DNA of 29,430 bases from CAYYMD01 sp964472875 (GTDB taxonomy: Bacteria > Planctomycetota > Phycisphaerae > SM23-33), in NCBI GenBank assembly GCA_964472875.1, contig CAYYMD010000036.1, positions 1 to 29,430 of the forward strand, read 5' to 3'. This document shows positions 14,438-23,797 of this stretch, in pieces. The position numbers and the translations under genes are program-made. The stretch's first letter is position 1, and the number at the start of each line of letters is the position of its first letter. The notes beneath the pieces are model-generated. The model searched no databases. It was not told the DNA's origin and saw only the letters and a list, made by a program, of their open reading frames with translations.

Positions 14438-17400
14438 AGGCATCGGCCAAGAATATGAGTCAGATGGACCGCAGGTTTGCAAATATTGCCGGCGCGGTCG
14501 CACTCGTCGGCGGTGTTGCACTGGCGGTGGTTAGTATACTGGTGATGGCCGGGGTGTTCGGCCATGACCGGCTTCAACAGTGGTTCGAACAGGCGGATTT
14601 CCCATCCTGGTCGGCGCAGGCGATGGAACTTCTGTCGCTTGTTCTGGCGGTGATAATCGCCGCCGGCGGATTCTACATGTTGCGCGGCCGGCGATGGGCG
14701 CACCGGCTCGAATCGGCTCTGGCGGTAGTCGTCACACTTGCGTCGGTGTCGGTGCTGCTGTCCGTAATTATGAGGATTATAACCGGCGGTGCGGAAACCA
14801 AAGCCATGCTTTGGCCGGCCGCTCTGGCGTCCGTGATTTTGTTCGTGGTTTTCGGCGCATGGACGTATCTGCTGTTCCTTGCCTCGGCGCCGGAGTCGCG
14901 CCTCCGTTATGGAACGCAGGCGATACTCTCGATTGCCCTGGCGGTTGCCCTGGCGGTTATTGTCAACATAATTGCCCAGGCCGACTACTGGCGAAAAGAC
15001 TTCCAGACGCTGGGACGGTTCGGCGTAAGCGAGCGGACCAAGCGGATACTCTCGCAGGTGGACCAGCCGCTTCGCCTTACCTGCGTGTACACTTCCGACG
15101 ACCCGGAATATAAAACCGACCAGCGCCGCTCACGCGTGCTCGACCTGCTGCGCGAGATGAGCGAGTACGGCCGCGATGTGGAGGTGGATAATATCACCAC
15201 CGATGCGGGTAAATTCGAACTCATAGGCCGGCTCCGCAAAAGCGTCAGGAGCCAAGCGGGACAGCACGTGAAGTTTGTCGAAAACTTCCGCAAGCAAATT
15301 AAAACAGTCGTGAAAAATCTACAGAACCGACTGCAGGAATGGTCGCAACTGCCCGCCGACTCTTACCTTAACAGGTGGGGGCTGAGTGCCGAAATTTCCG
15401 GAGAACTAAAGGACCGGGTCAATGAGCTGCAAAGTGTGCTCGAGGACATGCGGGAACAGGCGGAAATGACATCCCTGCCGGATTATGCAGACCTGGTGCA
15501 AAAAGCGACCGATGCGTTGACGGCCACCAGGGAGGAGTTGCAAAAACAATCCGAACTTCTGCACAAAATCGCTAACGTGCCGGAAAAGGTCAAAGCCAAT
15601 CGCGGCCGCGCGGTCGAAGCAATGGATGCCGCCGTGGCCGCCATGAATAAACTCGTGGAGGTTACGGGCGCGCCAGACAGCGCACCGCCCGAAAAGCCGG
15701 AAGCGCTGCTTAAAAAGATATCTGAGCAGATGGGCCGGGTGGTCGAGAAAATCAGCAATGCCGCCGAGGCGCTGCGGACAATCGCCGGCGAGGGCAGCGC
15801 CGAACTATTGCGGCAAAGCAGGGCATGGACCATGCAGGTCCAGGCCGCAGGCGGGCTTATGAGCGTGCGAATCACCATCGACGAATATTTTTCACAGTAT
15901 GCCGAACTTATGCGCAGCCGGCAGTCCGACGTGGAGTCGCTGCTTGAGGTGGCTCGACCGAAATATCAAATCCAGGCCATCAAGGATATGCGTAAATCTT
16001 TCGCCGAAAACAGCGGTAAGTTCGCGCAAATACGCGATAAAGCCGCCCAGCGTATCGGGCAATTGATTAACGTCGATAGTGTGAGCGAAGAAGTGCTTGC
16101 CCGCGCCGAAGGTGGGAATTATTTCGCCGCGCAGATGAAACCCGTAGACGAGCTGCTCGAACAGGCGGATGAACTGCCCGAACTCGAAGACGGAACTCTG
16201 GCCGAGGACATCACCGGCGATAATATCGTAGTGGTCGAAACAGAGGACGACATTCGCACGGTGGGCTTCGACGAGGTCTGGCCGGTAGAGGGCGGAGCTT
16301 TCGGCCGCAACGAAGACAAAACGCAGAACAGGACATTCAACGGAAACGCCGCCATCGGCTCGGCGATTCTGTCTATGACGCAGGAACCCTTCGCCAAAGT
16401 CATGCTGACCTATTACTCCCCCACCGGCAGGCAGGCCAGAAGGATGCCCCAGCCGGATATCAGCGTGTACGATTTGTCCACGCTGCGCAGCCGCCTTGAA
16501 CAGGCCAACTTCGAGGTTGTCGAATGGAATCTCAGCGAAGAAATGCCCGGTGCCGGCGATGAGGATGAAAGCGATGAGTCCCAAACCCAACCTTCCACGG
16601 CGCCCTCCGAGGAGGAAGAGGCCCCGAGGGTCATGCTGGTGCTGCCGCCTCCGCCGGCGATGCCCGGCATGCCGCCCGGCGCTGGCTTCGGGAAAGAGCA
16701 CATAGAAAAGATTAATAAGGGCATAGATTCCGGTATTCCGTCTATATTCCTTGCCGGTTTCACATGGCCTCGGCAGATGGGTTTTGGCTCGCCTCCGGTT
16801 CAGTTGCCTTACGGCCTTGACGGTTATCTCCGCAAAGAGTGGGGTATCGACGCCAGGACCAATTACCGTGTTGTCATGGCCTCGCCTGACGAGCAACGCC
16901 CCGGGATGTACCGCCTGAACCTTGAGTGGTTCTATTACATGCCGATAAGCGCCTTTACGGACCATCCGATAGGCGAACCGCTCCAGGCCAGGCGCATGCT
17001 TTGGAATGATCTCTGCCCGGTGGTTCCCTCTGACAATGCGCCGGAAAACGTCGAGCTCGAGCCGCTGCTGAAGGTCCCCGCCGCGTATTCCGGCAATACG
17101 TGGGCGACCAACGACATACGGTCGCTTATCGAAAGCGTAATGGAGGGACAGGGCAGCACCTTCAGTCCGGATTACGAAGGCGGCGATACGCGTCCGCCGT
17201 TTGCGGTGGCGATGGCCGCCGTTCGCGAAGGCGACAATCCCGCCCGGATAGTCGTCCTCGGCTGCGGCGCCTCGCTTACCGATACGCACCTCGACCAGCC
17301 CGCCATAAGGTTCGATTCCGGCGGAAACCTGGCCAGGACGGACCCGCCCGGCGGAAACGCCGAGGTTGTCATTAACAGCGTTTACTGGCTGATAGGCCGA

Positions 17401-17553
17401 CAGCGTTACATCGCATCCGGGCCGGCCCAGATAAGGCCGATTGAAATGATCGACAGCGGCACGCAGAATGCCTTGCAGGTCGCATGCCTGTTGGGCCTGC
17501 CGCTGATAGTTCTGGCAGTCGGCGGTCTTGTGATGTTCTTCCGCCGCAAATAA
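14428..17553 (+). CDS. GldG-like ABC-associated membrane protein with large coiled-coil insert
   Basis: 1041 residues, roughly twice a classical GldG. Five hydrophobic segments near the N-terminus (about 18-43, 66-85, 96-118, 127-152, 164-184) are followed by a GldG/ABC-auxiliary-type domain. That domain starts near 198 (GVSERTKRILSQVDQPLRL) and should lie outside the cytoplasmic membrane. Residues about 270-580 form a long helical, coiled-coil-prone insert. The auxiliary fold resumes near 625 (NRTFNGNAAIGSAILSM). An acidic Ser/Thr/Glu-rich linker at about 708-735 precedes a Pro/Gly/Met-rich stretch. One last membrane helix (about 1017-1037) ends with Arg-Arg-Lys. It overlaps the permease gene by 10 bases. 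Together with the ATPase and permease it should form a membrane complex with a large periplasmic arm. Role unproven. Confidence 0.85.
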   Translation: MAIEASAKNMSQMDRRFANIAGAVALVGGVALAVVSILVMAGVFGHDRLQQWFEQADFPSWSAQAMELLSLVLAVIIAAGGFYMLRGRRWAHRLESALAVVVTLASVSVLLSVIMRIITGGAETKAMLWPAALASVILFVVFGAWTYLLFLASAPESRLRYGTQAILSIALAVALAVIVNIIAQADYWRKDFQTLGRFGVSERTKRILSQVDQPLRLTCVYTSDDPEYKTDQRRSRVLDLLREMSEYGRDVEVDNITTDAGKFELIGRLRKSVRSQAGQHVKFVENFRKQIKTVVKNLQNRLQEWSQLPADSYLNRWGLSAEISGELKDRVNELQSVLEDMREQAEMTSLPDYADLVQKATDALTATREELQKQSELLHKIANVPEKVKANRGRAVEAMDAAVAAMNKLVEVTGAPDSAPPEKPEALLKKISEQMGRVVEKISNAAEALRTIAGEGSAELLRQSRAWTMQVQAAGGLMSVRITIDEYFSQYAELMRSRQSDVESLLEVARPKYQIQAIKDMRKSFAENSGKFAQIRDKAAQRIGQLINVDSVSEEVLARAEGGNYFAAQMKPVDELLEQADELPELEDGTLAEDITGDNIVVVETEDDIRTVGFDEVWPVEGGAFGRNEDKTQNRTFNGNAAIGSAILSMTQEPFAKVMLTYYSPTGRQARRMPQPDISVYDLSTLRSRLEQANFEVVEWNLSEEMPGAGDEDESDESQTQPSTAPSEEEEAPRVMLVLPPPPAMPGMPPGAGFGKEHIEKINKGIDSGIPSIFLAGFTWPRQMGFGSPPVQLPYGLDGYLRKEWGIDARTNYRVVMASPDEQRPGMYRLNLEWFYYMPISAFTDHPIGEPLQARRMLWNDLCPVVPSDNAPENVELEPLLKVPAAYSGNTWATNDIRSLIESVMEGQGSTFSPDYEGGDTRPPFAVAMAAVREGDNPARIVVLGCGASLTDTHLDQPAIRFDSGGNLARTDPPGGNAEVVINSVYWLIGRQRYIASGPAQIRPIEMIDSGTQNALQVACLLGLPLIVLAVGGLVMFFRRK

Positions 17554-17609
17554 AGAACATTCGTATCACAACAGGATAACAACAGAACAGTATTCGGAGT
17601 AAAAGAACC

Positions 17610-19898
17610 ATGAAGTCCAAAACGTTCATAGTTCTTATCGTTGCGTTTGTCGCCTGTGTGGCGTACGTGACCGTGAGACATACAGGTTTTATCGAATGGC
17701 TGACAAGCCGCCCCGGCGGTGAACAAGGTTGGGAGGACAAAAAGGTATTCGCCAAAGAACCACAGGGCGCCAAAGAACTGGTTATTACGCCAGCCGGCGG
17801 CGAATCGATAGTGCTTAAAAAGAGCGCCCAGGACAAATGGCGTCTGGCCGAACCTGATGCCCAGGCGTCAAGGACCCGGATCGAGGACGTGGTCGAGACA
17901 ATAACGGAACTTAAGGCGCGTCGCTCGTTCGAACCCGGCTCCGAAGGCGCACCCGGCGCCGAAGTTACCGGCCTGGACCGGCCACGATGGACTATAGAAT
18001 TAACAGATGAAAAAGATAAGAAATTCACACTCCGCATCGGGGCACAGGTTCCGCTGTCCGCCGGCGGCCGCACATATGTCCGCCCAGACGAGGCGGATAA
18101 GACCTGCGTCGTCGATGTTGACTTCGACGAACTGCTCAAGGATTCGCCCTGGGGCTATATCGACAAGAAGGTCCTGTCGCTGAAAACAGACCAGATCACG
18201 CGCGTGCGGGTGGACGGCGCGGAAAGTTACGAACTGAAAAAGGTCGAAGGCCAGTGGGGCATTGTCGCGCCCGTCGATGCCGCCGCGGCCGAAGATAAAG
18301 TTTCCGATTTGCTGGATGAGTTGACCGATATCACGGCCGAGGATTTCGTCAAAGAAGCCGAACCCGACCCGGCCCTTTACGGCCTCACAGAGGACGCCGC
18401 GCGTAAGATTGTAACCATCCATACCGAACCGCCGGCGCCTACTACCCAACCCGAAACCGCCCCCGCCACGCGGAAAGCCGAAGGCCGGACGTATGTTTTG
18501 CTGCTGGGCAATAAACGCGACGAGCAAGTCTATGCCCGTCTGAAGGGTCGCCCGCTTATATTCACCGTGGAGGCGGATTTGGCTGAAAATATAACACCCG
18601 CCCTCGCCGATCTGCGGCAGCGGACCGTGCTGGAGATCGAGACCGATGCTATAGTGAAAGTGGATATAACCACGTCCGCCGGACGGACGGTTATTCACAA
18701 AAAAGATGACCAGTGGAAGATGGCCAGGCCATACGCCGGCCGGGCCTCCGACACACAGGTTAAGCAACTCCTTGACGACATCGCGGCTCTGAAGGCCGAG
18801 GATTTCCCACGGCAGCAGTTGCCGCTTGGCGCCTACGGGCTGGACGAACCCCGCGGCAAAATCATACTGCACCGCCAGGGCGAATCTCGCACCAGAACGC
18901 TGCTGATAGGCCAGAAGAGCGCCTCGGGCAAGATGGCTTTCGTCAAGACCGCCACCGACACCTCCGTGGCGGTGGTCCCGGCGGAAAAGGTCGAACCGCT
19001 GCTGGCGGGCCCAGCCAACTACTGGCACGCGAAACTGCTGAATGTCCCGCAGGAACTGAACGCAACGCGACTGAAGTTAAACCGCCCCGACGGGCGATTC
19101 GTCGTCGAAAAATCCGACGGCGCCTGGAAACTTGCAACCCCCGTGGCCGCCGACGCCGAGGCCGAAAACGTTAAAAAGATAGTAGATAAACTCGGCGACC
19201 TGAAGGCCGACGAGATTACAGCACTCGGTGAAACCGTTCCGGAAAAGTACGCGAAGTTAAAAGACAAAATAACCGTTTCGCTTGTTGGACATATGCCATC
19301 GCCCGCGACCGCAACCGCACCTGCGGCCACCCGGCCGGCCCGGTCCGGGACAAAAACTTATAAGTTCATTGCCGCCGCATCCGAGACGCATACATACGTG
19401 TGGGTTCCCGATGCTGCCCCCGTGGCCGTCGGCGAGTTTCCCAGGGACCTGTTCGAAACGCTCTCGGCGGAGCTGCGAAACAGGACGGTGTGGAAAATCA
19501 ATCCCGACGATATACACACCATCAGCATCCGTGCCGGAGAAAAACCGCTCATCCTCAAACGCAAAGACGATGGGTGGAGTTACACCGAAGACCCTTATGT
19601 GAAAATCGAGGCGGACAAAGTCGAGGATTACCTCAAAGACGTCAAAGAAATCACGGCCGAGCAGTTCGAAACCTATAAAACACCGAAAAATACCGCCCGC
19701 TTCGCCCTGAACGACCCGTGGATAGTCCTGGAACTTGAGGGCGAAGACGGCAAGCCGATGCAGATGAGGGTTTCGCACAAGGGCGCGGATAAAAACAAAA
19801 ACCGTTTTGCGGTCTCGAATAACCTCGAAGGCGTCTTCGTAATATCCGCCGGCACGGCCGAGAAACTGGCCAAGTCGCTCGACGATTTTACCGAGTAA
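17610..19898 (+). CDS. Membrane-anchored DUF4340-like repeat protein
   Basis: 762 residues with one N-terminal membrane helix (about 4-24) and a long extracytoplasmic part. Five related units can be seen, each with a short helix of the pattern (D/E)x(V/I)xx(L/I)(L/V)(D/E)xL followed by an A(E/D)(D/E)F-like turn. They start near residues 87, 227, 380, 517 and 668. Between them are strand segments of the type WKLATPVAADAE or WGIVAPVDAAAAE. This is the DUF4340 pattern, normally a partner of GldG in planctomycetes and other bacteria. Thr/Pro-rich linkers (around 275-290 and 565-580) interrupt it. The ATG at 17610 has GGAG upstream. The gene follows the GldG-like gene by 56 bases. A periplasmic partner of the ABC complex is the likely role. 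Confidence 0.85.
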   Translation: MKSKTFIVLIVAFVACVAYVTVRHTGFIEWLTSRPGGEQGWEDKKVFAKEPQGAKELVITPAGGESIVLKKSAQDKWRLAEPDAQASRTRIEDVVETITELKARRSFEPGSEGAPGAEVTGLDRPRWTIELTDEKDKKFTLRIGAQVPLSAGGRTYVRPDEADKTCVVDVDFDELLKDSPWGYIDKKVLSLKTDQITRVRVDGAESYELKKVEGQWGIVAPVDAAAAEDKVSDLLDELTDITAEDFVKEAEPDPALYGLTEDAARKIVTIHTEPPAPTTQPETAPATRKAEGRTYVLLLGNKRDEQVYARLKGRPLIFTVEADLAENITPALADLRQRTVLEIETDAIVKVDITTSAGRTVIHKKDDQWKMARPYAGRASDTQVKQLLDDIAALKAEDFPRQQLPLGAYGLDEPRGKIILHRQGESRTRTLLIGQKSASGKMAFVKTATDTSVAVVPAEKVEPLLAGPANYWHAKLLNVPQELNATRLKLNRPDGRFVVEKSDGAWKLATPVAADAEAENVKKIVDKLGDLKADEITALGETVPEKYAKLKDKITVSLVGHMPSPATATAPAATRPARSGTKTYKFIAAASETHTYVWVPDAAPVAVGEFPRDLFETLSAELRNRTVWKINPDDIHTISIRAGEKPLILKRKDDGWSYTEDPYVKIEADKVEDYLKDVKEITAEQFETYKTPKNTARFALNDPWIVLELEGEDGKPMQMRVSHKGADKNKNRFAVSNNLEGVFVISAGTAEKLAKSLDDFTE

Positions 19899-19981
19899 TC
19901 TGTTGTATTAATAAAACCCGGATGCGCATAGACGGCGGGTATCTGTTATCATATGCATGGCCGCAGTAACGGGAGCAGAAT

Positions 19982-20974
19982 ATGAGAAAAGCCCTTATAC
20001 TAATATTAATCACGGCCGTGCCGGGCATTGCGCTGTCGAATGTACGAAACGAGGCGCAGTCCGGGCCCTCTACGCAGGCCGCCGAAAAGTCGAAACTCCA
20101 GCGTCTCGCCGACAAACTCGAATCTCTGGCCGAAGAATGGAAGAAGGGTCGTCTCAACCGCCCGCCGCATAAAGAAGAATTCTACCGGGTCATGCGCGAC
20201 CTGAAGCGCATCCGGTTCGACGAAAAACGCGTCGAGGAATTCAAACAGGTTCTTGCCGAGGCCCGCCCGGATGATGTTAAACTTTTCGTGGTCAACAAAC
20301 TCTGCACACCACTGCTGCTGGCCAAAACCGAGACAATACGCGAAATTCTTCCTCCGCTGCGGGAGATACACCAGCACTCCGGGCAGTTTGAGCGTGTGCC
20401 GCAATACTCCGAAAAACAACTGAAGACCTTCCGGTACGAAAAGGGCGATTCCGCCGAACGCAGGAAACTCGCCAGAAAGCGGCAACATGAAAAGATACAG
20501 ACCGAACGCGACATAGAGCGCCACAACGAACTCGTCGGCGAATTCAAGAATCAGTTATTCGAACTGATGGTCTATGCCGACCAGCCGCGATACGATGATG
20601 AGTTGCTGGATATCATAAGAACCGAGGAGAAGAAACGTCACTGGACGTTTACATACGTGCTGGACGCCATTCGCGCCGAAATCCGGCACATGGAGCAGGA
20701 CCGCGCCAAGCGCCTGTACGAAAAGCTGCGCGTAACATGGGTGCAGGTTCGAGACGATGCCAAAAAGAAATATGCCGACCTGGCGCACGTTAAGGTGAAC
20801 CGGGATAAAAACAGCGAATACGAAATACACGAGGAGGCGCCCGGTCCCCTTGTCCTGAAAGTAATCAACCTGCTGGCGACGCAGGCGAAGATGCCCGCGC
20901 TGGTCAACCCCAAAGGTAAAAAAGGCGGCGGCAAACGTCTGCCCGGGCAGGAACATCGACACAAAAGAAAATAG
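19982..20974 (+). CDS. Secreted, highly charged helical protein of unknown function
   Basis: 330 residues, not recognised. Residues 1-19 (MRKALILILITAVPGIALS) look like a signal peptide. The remainder is rich in Lys, Arg, Glu and Asp and is predicted mostly helical, with coiled-coil-prone stretches around 35-85 and 140-195. The C-terminal tail (about 308-330) is Gly/Lys/Arg/His-rich and probably disordered. There are no catalytic motifs that I can see and only one cysteine. The ATG at 19982 has GGGAGCAG ahead. It follows the DUF4340 gene by 83 bases and precedes the aroDE fusion by 12, so it is probably cotranscribed with both. The DUF4340 and GldG neighbours suggest an envelope role, by position only. 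Confidence 0.7.
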   Translation: MRKALILILITAVPGIALSNVRNEAQSGPSTQAAEKSKLQRLADKLESLAEEWKKGRLNRPPHKEEFYRVMRDLKRIRFDEKRVEEFKQVLAEARPDDVKLFVVNKLCTPLLLAKTETIREILPPLREIHQHSGQFERVPQYSEKQLKTFRYEKGDSAERRKLARKRQHEKIQTERDIERHNELVGEFKNQLFELMVYADQPRYDDELLDIIRTEEKKRHWTFTYVLDAIRAEIRHMEQDRAKRLYEKLRVTWVQVRDDAKKKYADLAHVKVNRDKNSEYEIHEEAPGPLVLKVINLLATQAKMPALVNPKGKKGGGKRLPGQEHRHKRK

Positions 20975-20986
20975 CGGTCCGCAGAA

Positions 20987-22513
20987 ATGGCCAAACCCAC
21001 AACCGTCAAATCGCAAACTAAACTCATATGCCCCCTCGTGGCGTCCTCTATCGCCCAGATGCGGCAGCAGATGATTGCGGCCGCGGATGCCGGCGCCGAC
21101 GCCGTGGAATGTCGCCTGGATTTTCTGGAAATACCGCCGAGCCGGGACGAACTGGCCGAACTGCTCACCGATGCGCCCGTGGAAGTCATTGTCACAAATC
21201 GTCCCGTTCGTGAGGGCGGTAATTACAGTGATAGAGAGGACTTGCGCCTTAAGATTCTGCATGCGGCCGCGGCGTTTCAACCGGCCTACATAGACATAGA
21301 GATGGATGTTCCGCCGAAGGACTGGCCCGTGGCCGAGATAATCGTAAGCCATCACAACTGGGAAGGCCCGCCCGCCGATTTGGATAAGATAATCCGCCGG
21401 ATGGATTCGCTGCCGGCCGCCGTGAACAAAATCGCCTTCGCCGCAGGCGGACCCGAAGATGCTGTTGCGGCACTTGATATGTTGCGCAACTGCAATCGCC
21501 CCACTCTCGCACTGGCCATGGCAGAGGCGGGCGTGACAAGCCGGATACTCGCGCGCAAGTTCGGCGCATTCGGCACGTTTGCAGCGATTGGACACGGCGG
21601 TGAATCCGCCCCGGGACAGCCCACAATATGGGAAATGAAAAACCTCTACCGCTGGGACGCCATCGGTCCCGGCACGCAGGTATTCGGCGTTATTGCTTGT
21701 CCGGTCGCACACTCAATGAGCCCGGCCATTCATAACGCCGCCTTCGACGCCGCCGGGTTCGACGGCGTATATCTGCCGCTGCTGATTCAGCCGGGCGCGG
21801 ATAACTTCAACCGCTTTATGGATGCGTTGCTGCAAAGGCCCTGGCTCAACTGGCGTGGGCTGAGCGTCACCATACCGCACAAGGAAAACGCCCTCAGTTA
21901 CGCCGGGGCGGATAAATGCGACGAACTGGCAGTGAAAATCGGCGCTGTTAACACGCTGACTATGGAACGTGACGGCGCCGTCAGGGGAGACAACACCGAT
22001 TACGCGGCCGCGACCGAAGCCCTCTGCGATGCGATGAAGATAAGGCCGGAAGATTTGAAGGACCGAGCCGTGGCCGTCATCGGGGCCGGAGGCGTGGCGC
22101 GGGCCATAGTTGCCGCACTCGCGTATTACGAGGCAAAAATTACAATTTACAACCGCACCATAAGCCGCGCCCAGCACCTGGGCGAAGAATTCGCATGCGC
22201 GGCGGCCGGGCTTGATGAGGTCCGCAATACCGATGCCGAAATTCTCATAAACTGTACCTCGGTAGGCATGCACCCGAATGTTAAAAGCAGCCCGCTGGAT
22301 TCTATTCCGAAATCCGTAAAAGTAGTATTCGAAACTATTTACAATCCCGTGCAAACCCGCCTGCTGGAACTGGCCGGCAGCGCCGGCTGCACGTGCATCA
22401 CCGGAGTGGACATGTTCGTCAACCAGGGCGCAAAACAGTTCCGGATATGGACCGGCCGGGATGCCCCCCGCGAAACGATGCGGAACGTCGTGCTGGAAAA
22501 CCTGCGTCTCTGA
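20987..22513 (+). CDS. aroDE: Bifunctional 3-dehydroquinate dehydratase (type I) / shikimate dehydrogenase
   Basis: 508-residue fusion catalysing steps three and four of the shikimate pathway: 3-dehydroquinate to 3-dehydroshikimate, then NADPH-dependent reduction to shikimate. The N-terminal ~220 residues are a type I (AroD) barrel with ECRLD at 41-45, a catalytic His in IVSHHNW (about 120), the Schiff-base K148 in NKIAFAA, and the closing SAPGQPT loop. The AroE part starts near 230, with the shikimate-binding HSMSP at 242-246 and the catalytic lysine in VTIPHKENA (near 298). It also has NTD at 336-338, the nucleotide fold GAGGVAR (about 365-371), NCTSVGM and a final GVDMFVNQGAKQF. All key residues are present in both halves. 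Plants and some bacteria carry the same domain order. The start ATG is 12 bases after the preceding stop. Confidence 0.95.
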   Translation: MAKPTTVKSQTKLICPLVASSIAQMRQQMIAAADAGADAVECRLDFLEIPPSRDELAELLTDAPVEVIVTNRPVREGGNYSDREDLRLKILHAAAAFQPAYIDIEMDVPPKDWPVAEIIVSHHNWEGPPADLDKIIRRMDSLPAAVNKIAFAAGGPEDAVAALDMLRNCNRPTLALAMAEAGVTSRILARKFGAFGTFAAIGHGGESAPGQPTIWEMKNLYRWDAIGPGTQVFGVIACPVAHSMSPAIHNAAFDAAGFDGVYLPLLIQPGADNFNRFMDALLQRPWLNWRGLSVTIPHKENALSYAGADKCDELAVKIGAVNTLTMERDGAVRGDNTDYAAATEALCDAMKIRPEDLKDRAVAVIGAGGVARAIVAALAYYEAKITIYNRTISRAQHLGEEFACAAAGLDEVRNTDAEILINCTSVGMHPNVKSSPLDSIPKSVKVVFETIYNPVQTRLLELAGSAGCTCITGVDMFVNQGAKQFRIWTGRDAPRETMRNVVLENLRL

Positions 22514-22585
22514 TACATTATTCACATATGGCCGGATCGGGAAAACAGAGCGTAATTATGGCGTGATGCTCCCGGGCGTGTGCAA

Positions 22586-23536
22586 CTATTTGGGCCTGTT
22601 CGTATTTTCCCTGTCCGGCGTGTAGGCCTGGACTATCTGCTGAACCAGGCGGTGGCGGACAATGTCACTTCGGTCAAGGCGGACCAGTTTTATCCCTTTT
22701 ATTTTCGCCAGCCGCTGCTGTGCATCCAGCATTCCGCTGGTAACGTCCTCGGGCAGGTCGACCTGGCTGTCGTCTCCGGTGATGATGGCTTTGGAGCCGT
22801 GCCCCATGCGCGTCAGGAACATCAGCATCTGTGAACTGGTCGTGTTCTGTGCCTCGTCGAGGATGATGACCGAATCGTTCAGGGTCCTGCCTCGCATAAA
22901 CGCCAGCGGTATGACCTCGATTACATCGTTGACCATGAAGCGGCGAATCTGGTCGTATTCCATCATGTCGTGCAACCCGTCGAACAGCGGCCGCAGGTAG
23001 GGATTGACTTTCGCCTGCATGTCGCCGGGCAGAAAGCCGAGTTTTTCACCGGCCTCCACGGCCGGGCGAACGAGTATGAGCCGCCTTGCCTTGTGGTGTT
23101 TGAGCATGTGCACGGCGAATGCCACGGCCAGGTATGTCTTGCCCGTGCCGGCCGGGCCCGCGCAGAAAACCATGTCGCACGTGTGCATCGCCTGCATGTA
23201 CCGCCGCTGACCCGGCGTCTTGGGCGCGATTCTCTGGCCGGCGACGAAAACATCCAGCGACTGGCCCGGTTTTTCCTCGCCGGCCGCGGCGCCGGCTACG
23301 GCCTCGTCAATGTCGCGCTGCGTTATCGTCCCGTTATCGCGCACCTTGCTCTGGAGGCGCTGAATCACCCCCGCGGCCCGCTTAACGTTGTCCGCCGAGC
23401 CGGTTATTTTGACCTGCTCTCCACGTGCGAAAATCTGCACGTCAAGCGAATCGCGTATCATACGCAGATTCTTGTCAGCCGGCCCGAAAATAGCCCTTGC
23501 CCGCTCGGGTTTGTCCAGTTTTATGCTGTGTTCCAA
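22586..23536 (-). CDS. PhoH family ATPase (PhoH/YbeZ type)
   Basis: 316-residue cytoplasmic P-loop ATPase. Residues about 30-62 form a KH-like nucleic-acid-binding segment (VQIFARGEQVKITGSADNV). The ATPase core follows with Walker A GPAGTGKT at 127-134 and Walker B VIILDEAQNTTS near 228-238. The later SKAIITGDDSQVDLP segment is the family's second signature. PhoH/YbeZ proteins are linked to RNA processing and ribosome maturation, usually with YbeY. No ybeY lies next to it here; the downstream neighbour is the convergent aroDE. The start is a TTG at 23536 with AGGAAGG upstream. A 5-bp hairpin (CCGCC, loop, GGCGG; 23561-23575) sits about 25 bases upstream of the start. Confidence 0.94.
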   Translation of the reverse strand: MEHSIKLDKPERARAIFGPADKNLRMIRDSLDVQIFARGEQVKITGSADNVKRAAGVIQRLQSKVRDNGTITQRDIDEAVAGAAAGEEKPGQSLDVFVAGQRIAPKTPGQRRYMQAMHTCDMVFCAGPAGTGKTYLAVAFAVHMLKHHKARRLILVRPAVEAGEKLGFLPGDMQAKVNPYLRPLFDGLHDMMEYDQIRRFMVNDVIEVIPLAFMRGRTLNDSVIILDEAQNTTSSQMLMFLTRMGHGSKAIITGDDSQVDLPEDVTSGMLDAQQRLAKIKGIKLVRLDRSDIVRHRLVQQIVQAYTPDRENTNRPK

Positions 23537-23714
23537 CTTTACCTTCCTGAATATAATTTCCCGCCGTTCAGGCGGAATTCGCCGGTGTTCAATACATGGT
23601 ATAAAATATCATATCATCTTTATTTAACATACTATGTTCTTTAGCCCCTGTTTCCCATACATTCCAAATCGGATTATTTTTTGCCGGAAATTCCGCTTAT
23701 TCTAAAATTAAAGA

Positions 23715-23742
23715 GCGGGCGGCTTTTGATTATTCCGCCCGC
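23715..23742 (-). terminator. Rho-independent terminator downstream of the prepilin gene
   Basis: Perfect 8-bp GC stem: GCGGGCGG (23715-23722) with CCGCCCGC (23735-23742) and a 12-base AT-rich loop. On the minus strand it is followed by a T-rich run (TCTTTAATTTT); on the plus strand by CCTTTTCATTTT. It lies 56 bases after the stop of the prepilin-like gene and before phoH, so it mainly insulates the two minus-strand genes. Confidence 0.75.
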
Positions 23743-23797
23743 CCTTTTCATTTTCGGCAAACAGACTGCAAATCACGAATGCCGTTTCTGTTTTTAA

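Noticed and set aside
15892..17289. Open frame of 465 codons on the minus strand inside the GldG-like gene
   Set aside because: Same reasoning: Arg/Gly/His-rich, no motif, and the sense frame has clear membrane and GldG-type features throughout.
20555..21712. Open frame of 385 codons on the minus strand across the secreted protein and aroDE
   Set aside because: It crosses a gene boundary and opposes the catalytic motifs of AroD. No ribosome-binding site or domain.
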